From: Amycolatopsis sp. FDAARGOS 1241
GTDB lineage: Bacteria; Actinomycetota; Actinomycetes; Mycobacteriales; Pseudonocardiaceae
DNA length: 64,000 nt
NCBI RefSeq assembly: GCF_016889705.1
Contig: NZ_CP069526.1
Span: forward strand, 1,860,001 to 1,924,000
Reading direction: 5' to 3'
Below the pieces are notes generated by a model, which had not been told where the DNA came from, ran no database searches, and worked only from the letters and a program-made list of their open reading frames with translations. A program made the position numbers and the translations under genes. Below, piece by piece: positions 25,959 to 36,359 of this stretch (position 1 is the stretch's first letter; every line of letters starts with the position of its first letter).

Positions 25959-26984
25959 ATGGAGTCCAGGCGAGCCCAGCTGCTGTCCCGAGCCGGCGAG
26001 TTCAGCGACGTGACCCTGCGCGCCGTCAAGCAGGAGTTCCCCCACGACATCCGCCGCACGATGCGGCATCCGGGGGACTTCCCGCACCGCCCCAGCGACG
26101 TGCACCCGGCCTTCTACGGCTGCCTCGACTGGCACTCCTGCGTGGAAATGCACTGGGTGCTCGTGCGGCTGCTGCGCACGGTCCCGGACGCGGTACCCGC
26201 CGGCGCCATCCGGGCCGCACTGGACGAGCACCTGACCGCGCGGGCGCTCGCGGTGGAGGCGGAGACGTTCCGGGCCGCGCCGGGGCGAGCGCGTCCGTAC
26301 GGCTGGGGCTGGGCGCTCGCGCTGCACCACGAGATCGCGACCTGGGCCGACCCGGACGCCGAACGCTGGTCGGCGAACCTCGCCCCGCTGTCGGAGGCGG
26401 TCGCCGAAGCGTTTCTGCACTGGCTGCCGAAGCAGACCTACCCCGTGCGCGGCGGTCTGCACAACAACAGCGCCTTCGGCTTGTCCCGGGCCCTCCCGTA
26501 CGCGCTCGCCCGGGGCGGTGCCCTGCTCACGGCGATCCGCGACGCGGCCGGCCGCTGGTACAGCACCGACGCCGACTACCCTGGCAGCTGGGAGCCCTCG
26601 GGCGCCGATTTCCTGTCTCCCGCACTCACCGAGGCGCAGCTGCAGGCGAGTTTGCTGGCGCCGACGGCCTTCGACAGCTGGTTCACCCGCTTCCTCCCCG
26701 CCATCGCCGACGCGCAACCCGCCGCCCTCTTCACCCCCGCCACCGTCTCCGACGACAGCGACGGCCAGATCGCCCACCTGCGCGGTCTGAACTTCAGCCG
26801 CGCGTATTGCTGGCTGCAGCTGGCCGACCGCCTCCCCGCCGGGGACCCCCGCGTCGAGGTGATGCGATCCGCCGCGCGGCAGCACGCGGAGCCCGAACTG
26901 GCCCACGTCGGCGGCGGGGAATACCTGGTCGAGCACTGGCTGGCCTGTTACGCGGTGCTTTACCTGACGTCGGGCGCCGAATGA
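25959..26984 (+). CDS. DUF2891 family protein
   Basis: 341-residue protein of the DUF2891 family, recognisable by HPAFYGCLDWHSCVEMHW near residue 50, YGWGWALALHHEIATW near 112 and VRGGLHNNSAFGLSRALPYA near 165. The family is an alpha-helical toroid-like domain found alone in many actinobacteria and proteobacteria. Conserved His, Trp and Asp suggest an enzyme, but no reaction is established. Start ATG 25959 with GAAAGG upstream. Intact and of usual length. Confidence 0.85.
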   Translation: MESRRAQLLSRAGEFSDVTLRAVKQEFPHDIRRTMRHPGDFPHRPSDVHPAFYGCLDWHSCVEMHWVLVRLLRTVPDAVPAGAIRAALDEHLTARALAVEAETFRAAPGRARPYGWGWALALHHEIATWADPDAERWSANLAPLSEAVAEAFLHWLPKQTYPVRGGLHNNSAFGLSRALPYALARGGALLTAIRDAAGRWYSTDADYPGSWEPSGADFLSPALTEAQLQASLLAPTAFDSWFTRFLPAIADAQPAALFTPATVSDDSDGQIAHLRGLNFSRAYCWLQLADRLPAGDPRVEVMRSAARQHAEPELAHVGGGEYLVEHWLACYAVLYLTSGAE

Positions 26985-27007
26985 CCGATCCCGTGGTGGA
27001 TCCGGGG

Positions 27008-27469
27008 TCAGTACTCGTTCTTGATGACGAAGTAGGAGCCGCGGATGGTTCCGGCCAGCTTCGACTTCTGGCGGGCGAACTTGAACGAGGCGAGCTCCGC
27101 GGGGACGTCCATCCCGTCGGAGAGCTTGAAGCCGACCGCCCGTTTCCCGGAGTCTTCGACGGTGTACATCACGTTGATCGACAGGCCGTTCTCGTAGAAG
27201 ACGTAGGCCATCCGGATGTTCTCGACCTGGAACGCGGTCGCTTCGAGCGGGCGCGAGGAGATGACGATGCCGCGCTCTTCCTTGAGGATCCGGTGCACCC
27301 AGTCGATGGTCGACGTGGCGCTGCTCGCGGGCTCGACCGTGAAGACGTGGCCGTACTTGTTCTTGAAGTACCGGGCCTCGTTCGCCCGCAGTCCGGCGAG
27401 TGCGGCGGCGACCGGCGACGACTCCAGGCCGACCGTCGATACGGTGTCGAAGTCCACGGCGTAGGGCAT
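27008..27469 (-). CDS. Hypothetical protein (153 aa)
   Basis: 153-residue protein, MPYAVDFDTVSTVGLESSPVAAALAGLRANEARYFKNKYGHVF, with mixed alpha/beta character, no signal peptide and no membrane segment. The start has an excellent GGAGGAAT site, so the gene is very likely real. I do not recognise the family. A perfect-hairpin terminator separates it from the secreted protease gene upstream, so the two are not one operon. Confidence 0.75.
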   Translation of the reverse strand: MPYAVDFDTVSTVGLESSPVAAALAGLRANEARYFKNKYGHVFTVEPASSATSTIDWVHRILKEERGIVISSRPLEATAFQVENIRMAYVFYENGLSINVMYTVEDSGKRAVGFKLSDGMDVPAELASFKFARQKSKLAGTIRGSYFVIKNEY

Positions 27470-27587
27470 GGCTGATTCCTCCGTGTGCGTGTCCGGTCGG
27501 TAGAGTCGGGCATCTTCCACCTGAAAGTAGGACTCAGCGTATGCGCTGGTGGCGAAGGCAGACGACTCGGACACTCGGGGTGGGGGC

Positions 27588-27638
27588 CGCACGCCGGCGT
27601 GCGCTTGCGGCCCGCCCCGTGGTGGGGCGGGCCGCAAG
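27588..27638 (-). terminator. Strong hairpin terminator after the subtilase gene
   Basis: CTTGCGGCCCGCCCC (27604-27618) pairs perfectly with 27624-27638 around GTGGT, next to a 16-bp palindrome at 27588-27603. It lies 12 bp past the subtilase stop. Confidence 0.75.
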
Positions 27639-27649
27639 GGGTGAGGGGG

Positions 27650-30600
27650 TCAGCGGAGGCCGAAGGCGCGGACGATCGTCTGGGTGACGGAGTTGCCGGC
27701 GGAGTCGGTGGCCTTCACCCGGAGGGAGGCGAAGCGCGCCTTTTTCGGTGCATCCAGGTGGTAGGCGCCTCGATGATCGTCGGTGAGGCGGGTCCAGGTG
27801 GTGCCGTCGTCGTAGGAGACCTCGACGAGGGGCGAGCCGGCCGTGCCGCCGCCGGCGACCGACACCGGGGTCAGGCCCACTGAGACGGGGGCGCGTTGTT
27901 CGACGGTGACGCCGAACTTCGACTCGCGGGGCACGGATCCGGAGGCGTCCGGGTCGATGTCGTAGCGGATCTGCAGGAGCGGGAGCAGGTCCTGTTCACC
28001 GGGGGCCTTCGGGGCGGCGGAGGTGAACGCCCACGCTGTCGTGGTCGAGGACGAATACGGGCTGAGGGACGCGTCGCGCTGGTTCGCGACGACCAGGCGG
28101 TACTGCCGCGGCGCGGCGCTGGGGGCGGTCGGGTACATGATGAGTCCGTTGTCGGACATGGCCAGCTGGGTGTCGCCCTGGTAGAGGGTCACGGTCTGAC
28201 TCGAGTGCTGCAAGTCCGAGATCGCGCCGACGTGGTCGGCGTTGCCGTACCCCGGCACGTCGATCCGCAGCTGGTTGCCCGTGCGCGTCGGCCCGAGGTA
28301 GTTGTTGTTGAGGTAAGGCCGCTGGATGGGCGTGAACCACTCGTCGCTCGACACCGTGCCGGGTTGGTACGTCCGGGCGACGCCCCACTCGCCCAACAGA
28401 CCGTCGTTGACTTCGTGGCCCCACCGGTTCGCGCCGTCGGTGGTGACCCAGTCCGTGCGGCGGGCACTGGCGGCCATGGCGACGTAGTTCCCGATGCCCC
28501 ACTCCGAATACGACGGGAAGTCGTACCGCCATTCCTGACCGCCGCCGCTGGGGACGGAGCCGGCGAACGTCTCGTCGACGCGCGCGAGGTTCTTGCCCGA
28601 CGCGTGGACGACCATGTCCTGGGGCACCTCGTTGCGCCAGGTGTGCATGAGGTCGTACACGTAGGCCGGTGCTGGGTGCGACTCCGTGCGCAGCACGGCG
28701 TTGCGCTGCTGGGCCTGGGCGATGAGCTTGTCGCCCTCGTCCGGGCTGAGGAGCCCGACGTCGACGGGGCTCGGGTGCAGCGAGTCCGTGCCGAAGAACA
28801 GGCTCTGCCGCCCGGGTCGGTCGTTGGCCACCAGGAGCAGCTTGACGCCGGCGTCTGCCGCCGTCTCGGCGAGCGCGGCCGGGGTCGCCGACGCGGTGCG
28901 GCGGACGACCACCGCTTTGCCGCGCGCGCCGAGACCCGCGTAGTCCGCCGGCGCCCCGGCACCCGCGAAGACGAGTGGCAGGGTCCGGGTTCCGTCGGGC
29001 AGCGCGGTGACGCCCGTCTGCCGGAGGACGTCGGTGTAGTCGGTCCCGCGCGCGGACACCGTCAGCGCCGGCTGTTCTTTGCGCCACCGTGCACCGACGA
29101 TGAAGTCGCCGTGCGTCACCTTGCCCTGCGGCTGGATCCACAGGCTGTCGAAGCCGGCGCCGGCCAGCTCGAAGTCGTGCCAGCGGCCGTTCTCGTTGAG
29201 CATCCGCGAGTACTCGAGCCGCAGGTAGCTGGGGACGCCGGGCTGCGGGGTGGTCTCGTCGACCGGCCGGACGTGGCCGGCGTCCAGTGTGATCGTGCGG
29301 TCGCCGTCGAACGTGAAGTCGGGATCGCCGAGCAGCGCCACCCCTTGTGACCGCGGGCCGTGGACGCCGGGCACGGTGAGGTACCCGAGCGCCGAGTACT
29401 GGTCGTCCGGCGTGTAGAAGCTCACCGTGCCGTCCACCGGGATCGGTATCGGGTTCGGATCGCCCGCCCGGAGCACCATGACGAGGGCGGAAGCGGGTTT
29501 TCCCGCGGCGTCCTTGACGTTGATGGTCATCAGGTGCGCCGGCGCGCCGAGTGAGACCGCGGTGTGCGCGGCGAGCGCGCCGTCCGCTCCGGTGGCCAGG
29601 ATCTGCGCGCTGAAGCCGTCGGACGCGCCGGGCGCGGCGTGCGGATCGATGGTCACGGTGACCGTGGCGGTGCTGTGCGCGGGCACGGTGACCCGGTTCT
29701 CCGAGAGCGCGAACATCCCCGCGGGCGCGCCGGGCGCCGCGATCGACAGGGTGAGGTTCACCGGCGTGGCGCCGAGGTTGGTGTACGTCACCGGGCGGCG
29801 GACCGGCCCGGCCGCGTCCTGCGCGGCGTACGCGGTGGCGGAAGCGAAGATCCCGGCGCGGGCGGCGGCTGCCGCGTCCACGCGGCCGCTGCCGGCCTGG
29901 AACGCGGTGTAGCCGGGAGTCTGCTCGGCGGTGCTGGTCAGCAGGTCCTTCAGCTGGGCGCCGGTGAGTTCGGGGTGCTTCGCGGCGAGCAGCGCGGCGG
30001 CGCCGACCACGTGCGGCGTGGACATCGACGTACCGCTCAGCGTTTGGTAGAAACCTTCCCCTTCGGAGGCGTACTGCGACCGCGCGGCCAGGATGTCGAC
30101 GCCGGGGGCGGTGATCTCCGGCTTGAGTGCGCCGTCGCCGACCCGGGGACCTTGGCTCGAGAACTCGGCGAGGTGGTCACCGCTGTCCACCGCGCCCACG
30201 GTGAGGGCCGCGTCGGCAGCACCGGGCGAGCTGACGGTACCGGGGCCGGAGGTGTTGCCCGCCGCGATCACGAACAGCGCACCGGTCTGCGCGCTGAGCC
30301 GGTTCACCGCCTGCGACATCGGATCCGTGCCGTCGGAAGGCGCCTGGGTGCCCAGGCTCATGTTGATGATCTTGGCGTGCTCGTCGACCGCCGCCCACTC
30401 CATGCCGGCGAGGATCTCGGAGTCGCTGCCGGAGCCGGAGTTCGCCAGCACCTTGCCGATGTGCAGGCGAGCGCCCGGGGCGACACCCTTCTCGGTGCCG
30501 CCGGACGCGGCGCCCGTGCCGGCGATGGTGGAGGCGACGTGGGTGCCGTGGCCGTGGAGGTCCTTGACGTCCTCGCCGGGGATGAAGCTGCGGGTGTCGG

Positions 30601-31363
30601 CGATGCGTCCTGCCAGATCGGGGTGGCCTTCGTCCACACCTGTGTCGAGGACCGCGACATCGACGCCCTGCCCGGTGTCGCCACCGGTCCAGACCTCGGG
30701 CGCGCCGATCTGCGCGACCGATTCGGCCAGGTCCGCGTAGACCTTGCCGTCGAGCCAGATCTGTTTGATGCCGTTGGCGAAACCCGGTGCTGCCGCACCC
30801 GACGCGAAGGACGACGGCGTCCCCGCCGTCACAGCGGCCCAGAAGTCCCGTGCCTGCGCGTGGTTCTCGGTGACGGCGGCGCCGTCGACACTCGCCAGAG
30901 GCCGGACCAGCGCCGATCCCGGCGGCGCGGTGTGCGCGCGGAAGCCCTGGTCGGCATAGGACACGATCAGCGGCAGGTCGCCGCGGTGAGCGTCGTCGTA
31001 GCCGTCGGCGATCAGGTCGGTGACGTCGAAGAGCCGCCGGTCGAGCACCCCTTTGGCGAGGTAGGACACCGCCGAGTACGGGAAGACGTACACGTCTCCC
31101 GCCGACTCCAGGATCCGCGCGTTGGCGGGTCCGCCGTCCGGTCCCTTGACCGAGATCGTCCCCCCGCTGTCACCGGCGTCACCGGTCGCGTTCACCGTGA
31201 CGACATCGCCGGTGATCAGGGTGACGGTGTGGGTCTGCGGGGCCGTGCGCCCCGATGATCCGCCGGGAGCGGCCGACGCCGAACCGGCCACCACGATCGA
31301 GCTGAGCGACGACGCGAGGCACGCGGCCGCCGCAATGGCCCGACGCTTGCGTGAAGTTCTCAA
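27650..31363 (-). CDS. Large secreted S8 family serine peptidase (subtilase)
   Basis: 1237-residue secreted protease. A signal peptide (RKRRAIAAAACLASSLSSIVVAGSASA) is followed by a prodomain and the subtilisin core: DVAVLDTGVDEGHPDLAG (Asp), HGHGTHVASTIAG (His), FVIAAGNTSGPG (oxyanion Asn region) and GTSMSTPHVVGAAALLAAKHPEL (Ser). After the catalytic domain come beta-rich segments typical of large actinobacterial subtilases. The start is TTG 31363, with AAAGGA eight bases upstream. The frame stays open 372 codons further upstream, but that part overlaps the divergent regulator and is not coding. It is divergent from an HTH regulator that may control it. Confidence 0.93.
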   Translation of the reverse strand: MRTSRKRRAIAAAACLASSLSSIVVAGSASAAPGGSSGRTAPQTHTVTLITGDVVTVNATGDAGDSGGTISVKGPDGGPANARILESAGDVYVFPYSAVSYLAKGVLDRRLFDVTDLIADGYDDAHRGDLPLIVSYADQGFRAHTAPPGSALVRPLASVDGAAVTENHAQARDFWAAVTAGTPSSFASGAAAPGFANGIKQIWLDGKVYADLAESVAQIGAPEVWTGGDTGQGVDVAVLDTGVDEGHPDLAGRIADTRSFIPGEDVKDLHGHGTHVASTIAGTGAASGGTEKGVAPGARLHIGKVLANSGSGSDSEILAGMEWAAVDEHAKIINMSLGTQAPSDGTDPMSQAVNRLSAQTGALFVIAAGNTSGPGTVSSPGAADAALTVGAVDSGDHLAEFSSQGPRVGDGALKPEITAPGVDILAARSQYASEGEGFYQTLSGTSMSTPHVVGAAALLAAKHPELTGAQLKDLLTSTAEQTPGYTAFQAGSGRVDAAAAARAGIFASATAYAAQDAAGPVRRPVTYTNLGATPVNLTLSIAAPGAPAGMFALSENRVTVPAHSTATVTVTIDPHAAPGASDGFSAQILATGADGALAAHTAVSLGAPAHLMTINVKDAAGKPASALVMVLRAGDPNPIPIPVDGTVSFYTPDDQYSALGYLTVPGVHGPRSQGVALLGDPDFTFDGDRTITLDAGHVRPVDETTPQPGVPSYLRLEYSRMLNENGRWHDFELAGAGFDSLWIQPQGKVTHGDFIVGARWRKEQPALTVSARGTDYTDVLRQTGVTALPDGTRTLPLVFAGAGAPADYAGLGARGKAVVVRRTASATPAALAETAADAGVKLLLVANDRPGRQSLFFGTDSLHPSPVDVGLLSPDEGDKLIAQAQQRNAVLRTESHPAPAYVYDLMHTWRNEVPQDMVVHASGKNLARVDETFAGSVPSGGGQEWRYDFPSYSEWGIGNYVAMAASARRTDWVTTDGANRWGHEVNDGLLGEWGVARTYQPGTVSSDEWFTPIQRPYLNNNYLGPTRTGNQLRIDVPGYGNADHVGAISDLQHSSQTVTLYQGDTQLAMSDNGLIMYPTAPSAAPRQYRLVVANQRDASLSPYSSSTTTAWAFTSAAPKAPGEQDLLPLLQIRYDIDPDASGSVPRESKFGVTVEQRAPVSVGLTPVSVAGGGTAGSPLVEVSYDDGTTWTRLTDDHRGAYHLDAPKKARFASLRVKATDSAGNSVTQTIVRAFGLR

Positions 31364-31519
31364 CGACGGGATTCCTTTCTGCGCAGGGGCAGACCGGTGG
31401 GCGCTACTGCCACACCGGAACGGCCGAACAGTGCCAGCCGCCACCACCCGCCACAAGATCTCCACGTGGCTGCTCACTGCCAGCTGGCACAATTTCGACA
31501 ACTCGGGTAGGACTGCGCC
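31364..31519. promoter_or_regulatory. Divergent promoter region with TGCCA half-sites
   Basis: TGCCAGCTGGCA at 31478-31489 is a perfect 12-bp palindrome, and further TGCCA copies occur in the same region. They may be the binding site of the adjacent HTH regulator. Confidence 0.4.
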
Positions 31520-32515
31520 ATGGAGCTCGCGGTCCTGGGGTTGTCCGCCGACGAGGAGCAGGTCTACGAAGCGCTGGTCGCCCTTCCGGGGTCGACGGTC
31601 GCCGCGCTCGCCGACCACTTGTCGAGCCCGGCGGGCGCGTTGCAGCGGACCCTCGCGGCCCTCACCGCGAAGCACCTGGTGACCGGTAGCGGCAGCCCGG
31701 CGCGGTACCTGGCCGCTCCGCCGGACATCGCGATCAACCAGCTCGTGCAGCAGCGGGAGCGCGAACTGAGCGCGGCGCGCGCGAAAGTGCATTCGCTGTC
31801 GGAAATCCACCGCAGCGCGCACCGGACGAGCGCCGAACTCGTGATCGAGCAGCTGACCGACCGGGAAACGATCGCCGCGGCCGTCGCCCACCTGGAATCC
31901 GGGGCGCACCACCAGGTCCGCGTGTTCGACACGCCGCCCTACTACGAGCCGCCCGGGGGTGAAGGCGCCGCCAGGAACACCCAGGCGCAGATCGCCCGCC
32001 ACCAGAACGACGGCGTGGCACACCGCGTGATCTACAGCCTGGACGCGGTGACCTGGCCCCGGAAACTGGAAACCGACATCCTGCCCGCCGTGCGCGGCGG
32101 CGAAGAAGCCCGGACGCGCCGGACCCTGCCCATCAAGCTGATCATCCGCGACGACCAGGACGCCCTCATCCCGTTCGACCTCAGCCGCAGCGGCCTGCAG
32201 GTCGCCTACCTCGTGCGGCGCTCCCCGCTGCTCACCGCCCTCGAAGCCCTGTTCGAGGGCGAATGGACCCAAGCCGCCCCGCTCGACGCGTCCGCGGTGA
32301 CGCCCGGTGCCTGGGGCGGCATCTCCCGGCCGGACGAGGAAACCCGGGCCCTGCTCACGATGATGATGGCGGGCTTGACCGACACGGCCATCGCTCGCGT
32401 GAACGGCTGGAGCACCCGGACCACGTACCGCCGGCTCCAGCGCGTGATGACCGAACTCGGAGCTTCGACCCGCTTCCAAGCCGGCTGCCTAGCGCAACGC
32501 CGCGGCTGGCTGTGA
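31520..32515 (+). CDS. TrmB-like/LuxR-type HTH transcriptional regulator
   Basis: 331-residue regulator. The N-terminus (LGLSADEEQVYEALVALPGSTVAALADHLSSPAGALQRTLAALTAKHLV) is a TrmB/IclR-like winged helix; the C-terminus (ETRALLTMMMAGLTDTAIARVNGWSTRTTYRRLQRVMTELGASTRFQAG) is a LuxR-type HTH. This double-HTH family is common in Streptomyces and Amycolatopsis beside secreted subtilases. It is divergent from the subtilase gene with 156 bp between starts. ATG 31520 has GTAGGA upstream. Confidence 0.85.
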   Translation: MELAVLGLSADEEQVYEALVALPGSTVAALADHLSSPAGALQRTLAALTAKHLVTGSGSPARYLAAPPDIAINQLVQQRERELSAARAKVHSLSEIHRSAHRTSAELVIEQLTDRETIAAAVAHLESGAHHQVRVFDTPPYYEPPGGEGAARNTQAQIARHQNDGVAHRVIYSLDAVTWPRKLETDILPAVRGGEEARTRRTLPIKLIIRDDQDALIPFDLSRSGLQVAYLVRRSPLLTALEALFEGEWTQAAPLDASAVTPGAWGGISRPDEETRALLTMMMAGLTDTAIARVNGWSTRTTYRRLQRVMTELGASTRFQAGCLAQRRGWL

Positions 32516-32958
32516 GCGGGTGCTGCCGGACCGAAGCCGATCAGCGGGCCACCCGGCGCTCTCCGTCGGTTGCGGTGGAGTCTCCTGTTACAAGGCCGGC
32601 AATGTTTTCCGCAGGAATTCCGTCGTCCGCGCGCCGAGCATCGATGTGGGCGCGCGCCGGCACTCGGTAAGCAACCGGACTGCTACGTCTGGGAACACGG
32701 CGACATCCGAGCGCGGAATGAACTGGCCCCGGCCCCCGAGACGGAGTGCGTTTGTTTACGTATTGGGACTCGCGCGATGCGTTTGTTCAGAACACCTCGA
32801 CACGGCCAATTTCCGCGGTGACGGCATCTTCGACGGGTTCTCGCCGCCGAAGAAGTCCGCGCTCCGCGGTACGGGAGTGCGATTGTGCTTGTATCACGTG
32901 CTCTCACCAGTGCGAGACAGACCAGCCTGGACTGCCGCGCGTGTGGAAGAGTGGTGTC
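32516..32958. other. Intergenic region with a 50-bp remnant of a dienelactone hydrolase gene
   Basis: No intact gene. 32696-32745 matches 34330-34379, inside the dienelactone hydrolase gene, at 46 of 50 positions. It appears to be a leftover of a duplicated gene or a partial recombination product. Confidence 0.5.
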
Positions 32959-34054
32959 ATGCAATTGCCAGTCCCCACCGTCCGCCCCGACGAGGTGCAG
33001 CATTACGTCGCTCTGCTGGACGCTCAGGCGCTACCGTCCCAGGCATTGTGCTTCACCGCGGTGCGCGGGTTGTCGGTCGACGAGGCATTGCACCGCTTCG
33101 ACGGGTTCGCCGCAAGTCGGGAAATCACCCTGGCAGCCGCCGGCCAGACCAGCGTCAATGCCTTCCCGGACGCACTCCCGCTCGTCGTTGCCGGTCACTG
33201 GGACGGCTGGACACTGCTGGCCGAAGACAACGGTTCCCACGGCTCCAAGCCAGATGCCGAGCGTGTACTGGAACGTCAACCTCGTCAGCCGAATCAGCCT
33301 CGCGCAAGACGGCCGGGTGCTGGCTGCTTTCGACTTCGTCACGGGCGGTGCTCCAGCGGGGGAGGAGCCGGACGCGATCGGCCGTTTCCTCGATGGTCTC
33401 GACTTCGATGACCCCTATCGGAAGTGCGCTGCGGCGCTCGCCTTTGTGGAGCGGGTGAGCGGCGTGCGCGTGACTGCGGACTGGTCCGGCCGAAGCCACC
33501 CCGCCTCGGTGATCGTCAATCCCGCTAGATTCGAGCTGCCCAGCTCCTGGCTCTCGATCAACGCGCCCGGTATCGCTGCGGCCATACCCGAGACGAACCG
33601 GCAGGAATTGCGGACGCTGGCCACCGTGGCGGCGACCCACGCCTGCGAAACGGCCGGCGTCGAGGATCCCGCCGTACTGGCCACCCTGGCCGACAACGCG
33701 GACGCCCTGCCGGAGCTGGAGCGCATCCAGCGCCGTGATCAGATCGCTGTCCGGGCGTACCAGGATTACCGACACGGCCTCGAGCTGCGCTGGAACCGCT
33801 GTCAACCGCCGGACACGAGGCTGGACGCCCGTGCAAGGCTCCGCGCCGCCGCCGGACGCCGAAACGCCGACACCTTTCCCGAGCGCGCCCTGTGCGCCCG
33901 CGCTCATGCACTCGCCGCCGTCTGCTCACATCTGGCAGACGACCCCGCCGACGCACTGGCAGCGGCCATGTTCAACGCCTGTCAGGCCAACCGGAGCAAC
34001 TGGCCGGCCCTGCTCGGCGGGCTCACCACCCGCCTGCTCGCTGATGGAACTTGA
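32959..34054 (+). pseudogene. DUF6461-like gene with a deletion and frameshift
   Basis: From ATG 32959 the frame reads CFTAVRGLSVDEALHRFDGF and VAGHWDGWTLLAEDNGSHGSKPD. Then, after a shift near 33255, VYWNVNLVSRISLAQDGRVLAAFD and the rest to 34054 follow in another frame. This is the DUF6461 pattern, but the stretch usually found between the EDNG and YWNVN motifs is shortened, so a deletion caused the shift. The 3' part continues about 260 codons. Function unknown; probably inactive unless the junction is an assembly error. Confidence 0.55.
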
Positions 34055-34164
34055 GCTCACGTACCGTGGCCGGCCAGAAGCGAACGTCAACGACGATTCC
34101 CCGCCCTGAACGACTCCACCGGCACGTCCCGGCTGATCGGCATGAGCGGGGCGTGCTGTCGCCT

Positions 34165-34866
34165 TCAGGCAGGCAGCGTCCGCCTGAGAAACTCCACCGT
34201 CAGGTCCCACGCTCGCGCCGCCGCTTCGGGCCGGTAGAACATCGGCGCCACCCGGTTGTGGAACGCGTGCCCGGCATCTTCCTGCACGTGGATCTCCGCG
34301 CCGGGGTGAGATGCCACCGCCGCCTCCACCACGGCGACATCCGTGCGCGGAATGAACTGGTCCCGGCCCCCGAAATGGAACTGGATCGGGCACGAAACCG
34401 ACGAAAGCAGTCCGATCTGCCCCGCCACCGTGGACCCGTAGAACGATACGGCGACAGACGGATCCCCGGCCGCCGCGGCGGTGAACGCCAGGGACCCGCC
34501 CAGGCAGAAGCCGAGCACGCCGGCCCGGGGGCCGACCTCCGGTAGGGAGCGCCGATGCGTCAGGGTGGCCAGCACGTCCGACAGCCCCGACGCCGGGTCG
34601 AACTGCGATGAAACCTCCATCGACCGTGCGACGCCGGCTGCGTCGTGGGACGAAGACCAGCCGGGGGCGAAGCGGTGGAACAACTCGGGCACCGCGACCA
34701 CGTAACCCAGCGATGCCAGCGAAGCAGCCACTTCCGACAAATACGCGTCGAGCCCGAAGATCTCCTGGATCAGCACCAGGCCGGGACCGGAGCCGCCGGC
34801 GGGTAGCCACACGGGCAGCGACACGGCGCCGTCGGACAGGGAAAGGCGGTCAATGCGAGTGGGCAA
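34165..34866 (-). CDS. Dienelactone hydrolase family protein
   Basis: 233-residue alpha/beta hydrolase. The triad is visible: Cys in [13 protein letters not shown], Asp in FGGRDQFIP, His in [28 protein letters not shown] near the N-terminus is the standard DLH opening. The start was taken as TTG 34866 because GGGAGG precedes it directly; a GTG 17 codons upstream is possible but lacks a site. It is divergent from trpB. The substrate may be a dienelactone or another cyclic ester. Confidence 0.88.
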   Translation of the reverse strand: MPTRIDRLSLSDGAVSLPVWLPAGGSGPGLVLIQEIFGLDAYLSEVAASLASLGYVVAVPELFHRFAPGWSSSHDAAGVARSMEVSSQFDPASGLSDVLATLTHRRSLPEVGPRAGVLGFCLGGSLAFTAAAAGDPSVAVSFYGSTVAGQIGLLSSVSCPIQFHFGGRDQFIPRTDVAVVEAAVASHPGAEIHVQEDAGHAFHNRVAPMFYRPEAAARAWDLTVEFLRRTLPA

Positions 34867-34966
34867 CTTTCCTCCCGGAAGATTCCACTGTGGACAAGCA
34901 CAATCGGGACTGGCCACGGGCCGTGGCGAGATCTATGTTGAGGATTCCAGAACGCGAGGAGGCGTG

Positions 34967-36319
34967 ATGGCGGAGCGGACGAAGTACATCCTTGACGAAG
35001 CCGATCTCCCGACGCGGTGGTACAACGTGGTGCCCGACTTGCCCGAGCCGCCGCCACCGCCGCTGCACCCGGGCACGCGCGAGCCCGTCGGGCCGGACGA
35101 CCTGGCGCCCCTGTTCCCGCAGGCGCTCATCGCGCAGGAGGTGACGGCTGAGCGGTACGTGGACATCCCCGAGGAGGTCCGCGACGTCTACCGCCTGTGG
35201 CGTCCCTCGCCGCTGTACCGGGCGCGGCGCCTGGAGAAGGCGCTGGGCACACCAGCGCGCATCTACTACAAGTACGAGGGTGTGAGCCCGGTCGGGTCGC
35301 ACAAGCCGAACACCGCGGTGCCACAGGCGTTCTACAACGCGGCGGAGGGCGTCACACGGCTGACCACCGAGACGGGCGCCGGCCAGTGGGGCAGCGCGCT
35401 CGCGTTCGCCTGCGCGCAGTACGGGCTCGAGTGCGAGGTGTGGCAGGTCCGCGCCTCCTACGACCAGAAGCCCTATCGCAAGCTCATGATGGAGACCTTC
35501 GGAGCGACGGTGCACCCGAGCCCGTCGGCGCTCACCGAGTCGGGCCGCAAGATCCTCGCGGACGACCCGGAATCCACCGGCAGCCTCGGCATCGCCATCA
35601 GCGAGGCCGTCGAGCAGGCCGCGGCGGACCTGAACGCCCGCTACGCGCTCGGCAGCGTGCTCAACCACGTGCTGATGCACCAGACCGTGATCGGCGAGGA
35701 GGCGCTCAAGCAGTTCGAGCTCGCCGGGGACACCCCGGACCTCCTCGTCGGCTGCACGGGCGGCGGCTCCAACTTCGGCGGCCTCGCCTTCCCGTTCCTG
35801 CGGGAGAAGCTCGCCGGCCGGATGAACCCGGTGATCCGCGCGGTCGAGCCCGCTGCCTGCCCGACGCTCACGCGCGGCACGTACGCGTACGACTTCGGCG
35901 ACACCGCGGGCCTCACGCCGCTGCTCAAGATGCACACGCTCGGCCACGGCTTCATCCCCGACCCGATCCACGCGGGCGGCCTGCGCTACCACGGCATGTC
36001 GCCGCTCATCTCGCACATCTACGAGCTGGGCTTGATGGAGGCGCTCGCCGTCGGGCAGCAGGAGTGCTTCGCCGCGGGCGTCCGGTTCGCCCGCGCGGAG
36101 GGCATCATCCCGGCGCCCGAGCCGACGCACGCGCTCGCCGCTTGCATCCGGGAAGCGTTGCACTGCAAGGAAACGGGCGAGGAGAAGGTGATTCTCACGG
36201 CCCTGTGCGGCCACGCCCACCTCGACCTCCCCGCCTACGGTGCCTACCTGTCCGGCGAAATGGTGGACAACGACCTGGCCGAAGACGCGCTCGCCGACTC
36301 GCTGGCCGCGTTGCCCTGA
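34967..36319 (+). CDS. TrpB-like PLP-dependent enzyme (TrpB2 type)
   Basis: 450-residue tryptophan synthase beta-like protein of the longer TrpB2 branch. The PLP Lys is in [40 protein letters not shown] and [18 protein letters not shown] are the phosphate and glycine-loop regions. No trpA adjoins it. TrpB2 proteins often act as stand-alone serine-utilising or indole-salvage enzymes, so the true substrate is uncertain. ATG 34967 with GAGGAGG immediately upstream. Confidence 0.9.
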   Translation: MAERTKYILDEADLPTRWYNVVPDLPEPPPPPLHPGTREPVGPDDLAPLFPQALIAQEVTAERYVDIPEEVRDVYRLWRPSPLYRARRLEKALGTPARIYYKYEGVSPVGSHKPNTAVPQAFYNAAEGVTRLTTETGAGQWGSALAFACAQYGLECEVWQVRASYDQKPYRKLMMETFGATVHPSPSALTESGRKILADDPESTGSLGIAISEAVEQAAADLNARYALGSVLNHVLMHQTVIGEEALKQFELAGDTPDLLVGCTGGGSNFGGLAFPFLREKLAGRMNPVIRAVEPAACPTLTRGTYAYDFGDTAGLTPLLKMHTLGHGFIPDPIHAGGLRYHGMSPLISHIYELGLMEALAVGQQECFAAGVRFARAEGIIPAPEPTHALAACIREALHCKETGEEKVILTALCGHAHLDLPAYGAYLSGEMVDNDLAEDALADSLAALP

Positions 36320-36359
36320 GCACGACCGGGCCGCGGGTCACCCGACCCGCGGCCCGGGC

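Noticed and set aside
31364..32479. Upstream extension of the subtilase frame by 372 codons
   Set aside because: It overlaps the divergent HTH regulator in antisense, has no domain content, and a signal peptide plus a ribosome binding site mark the TTG start at 31363.
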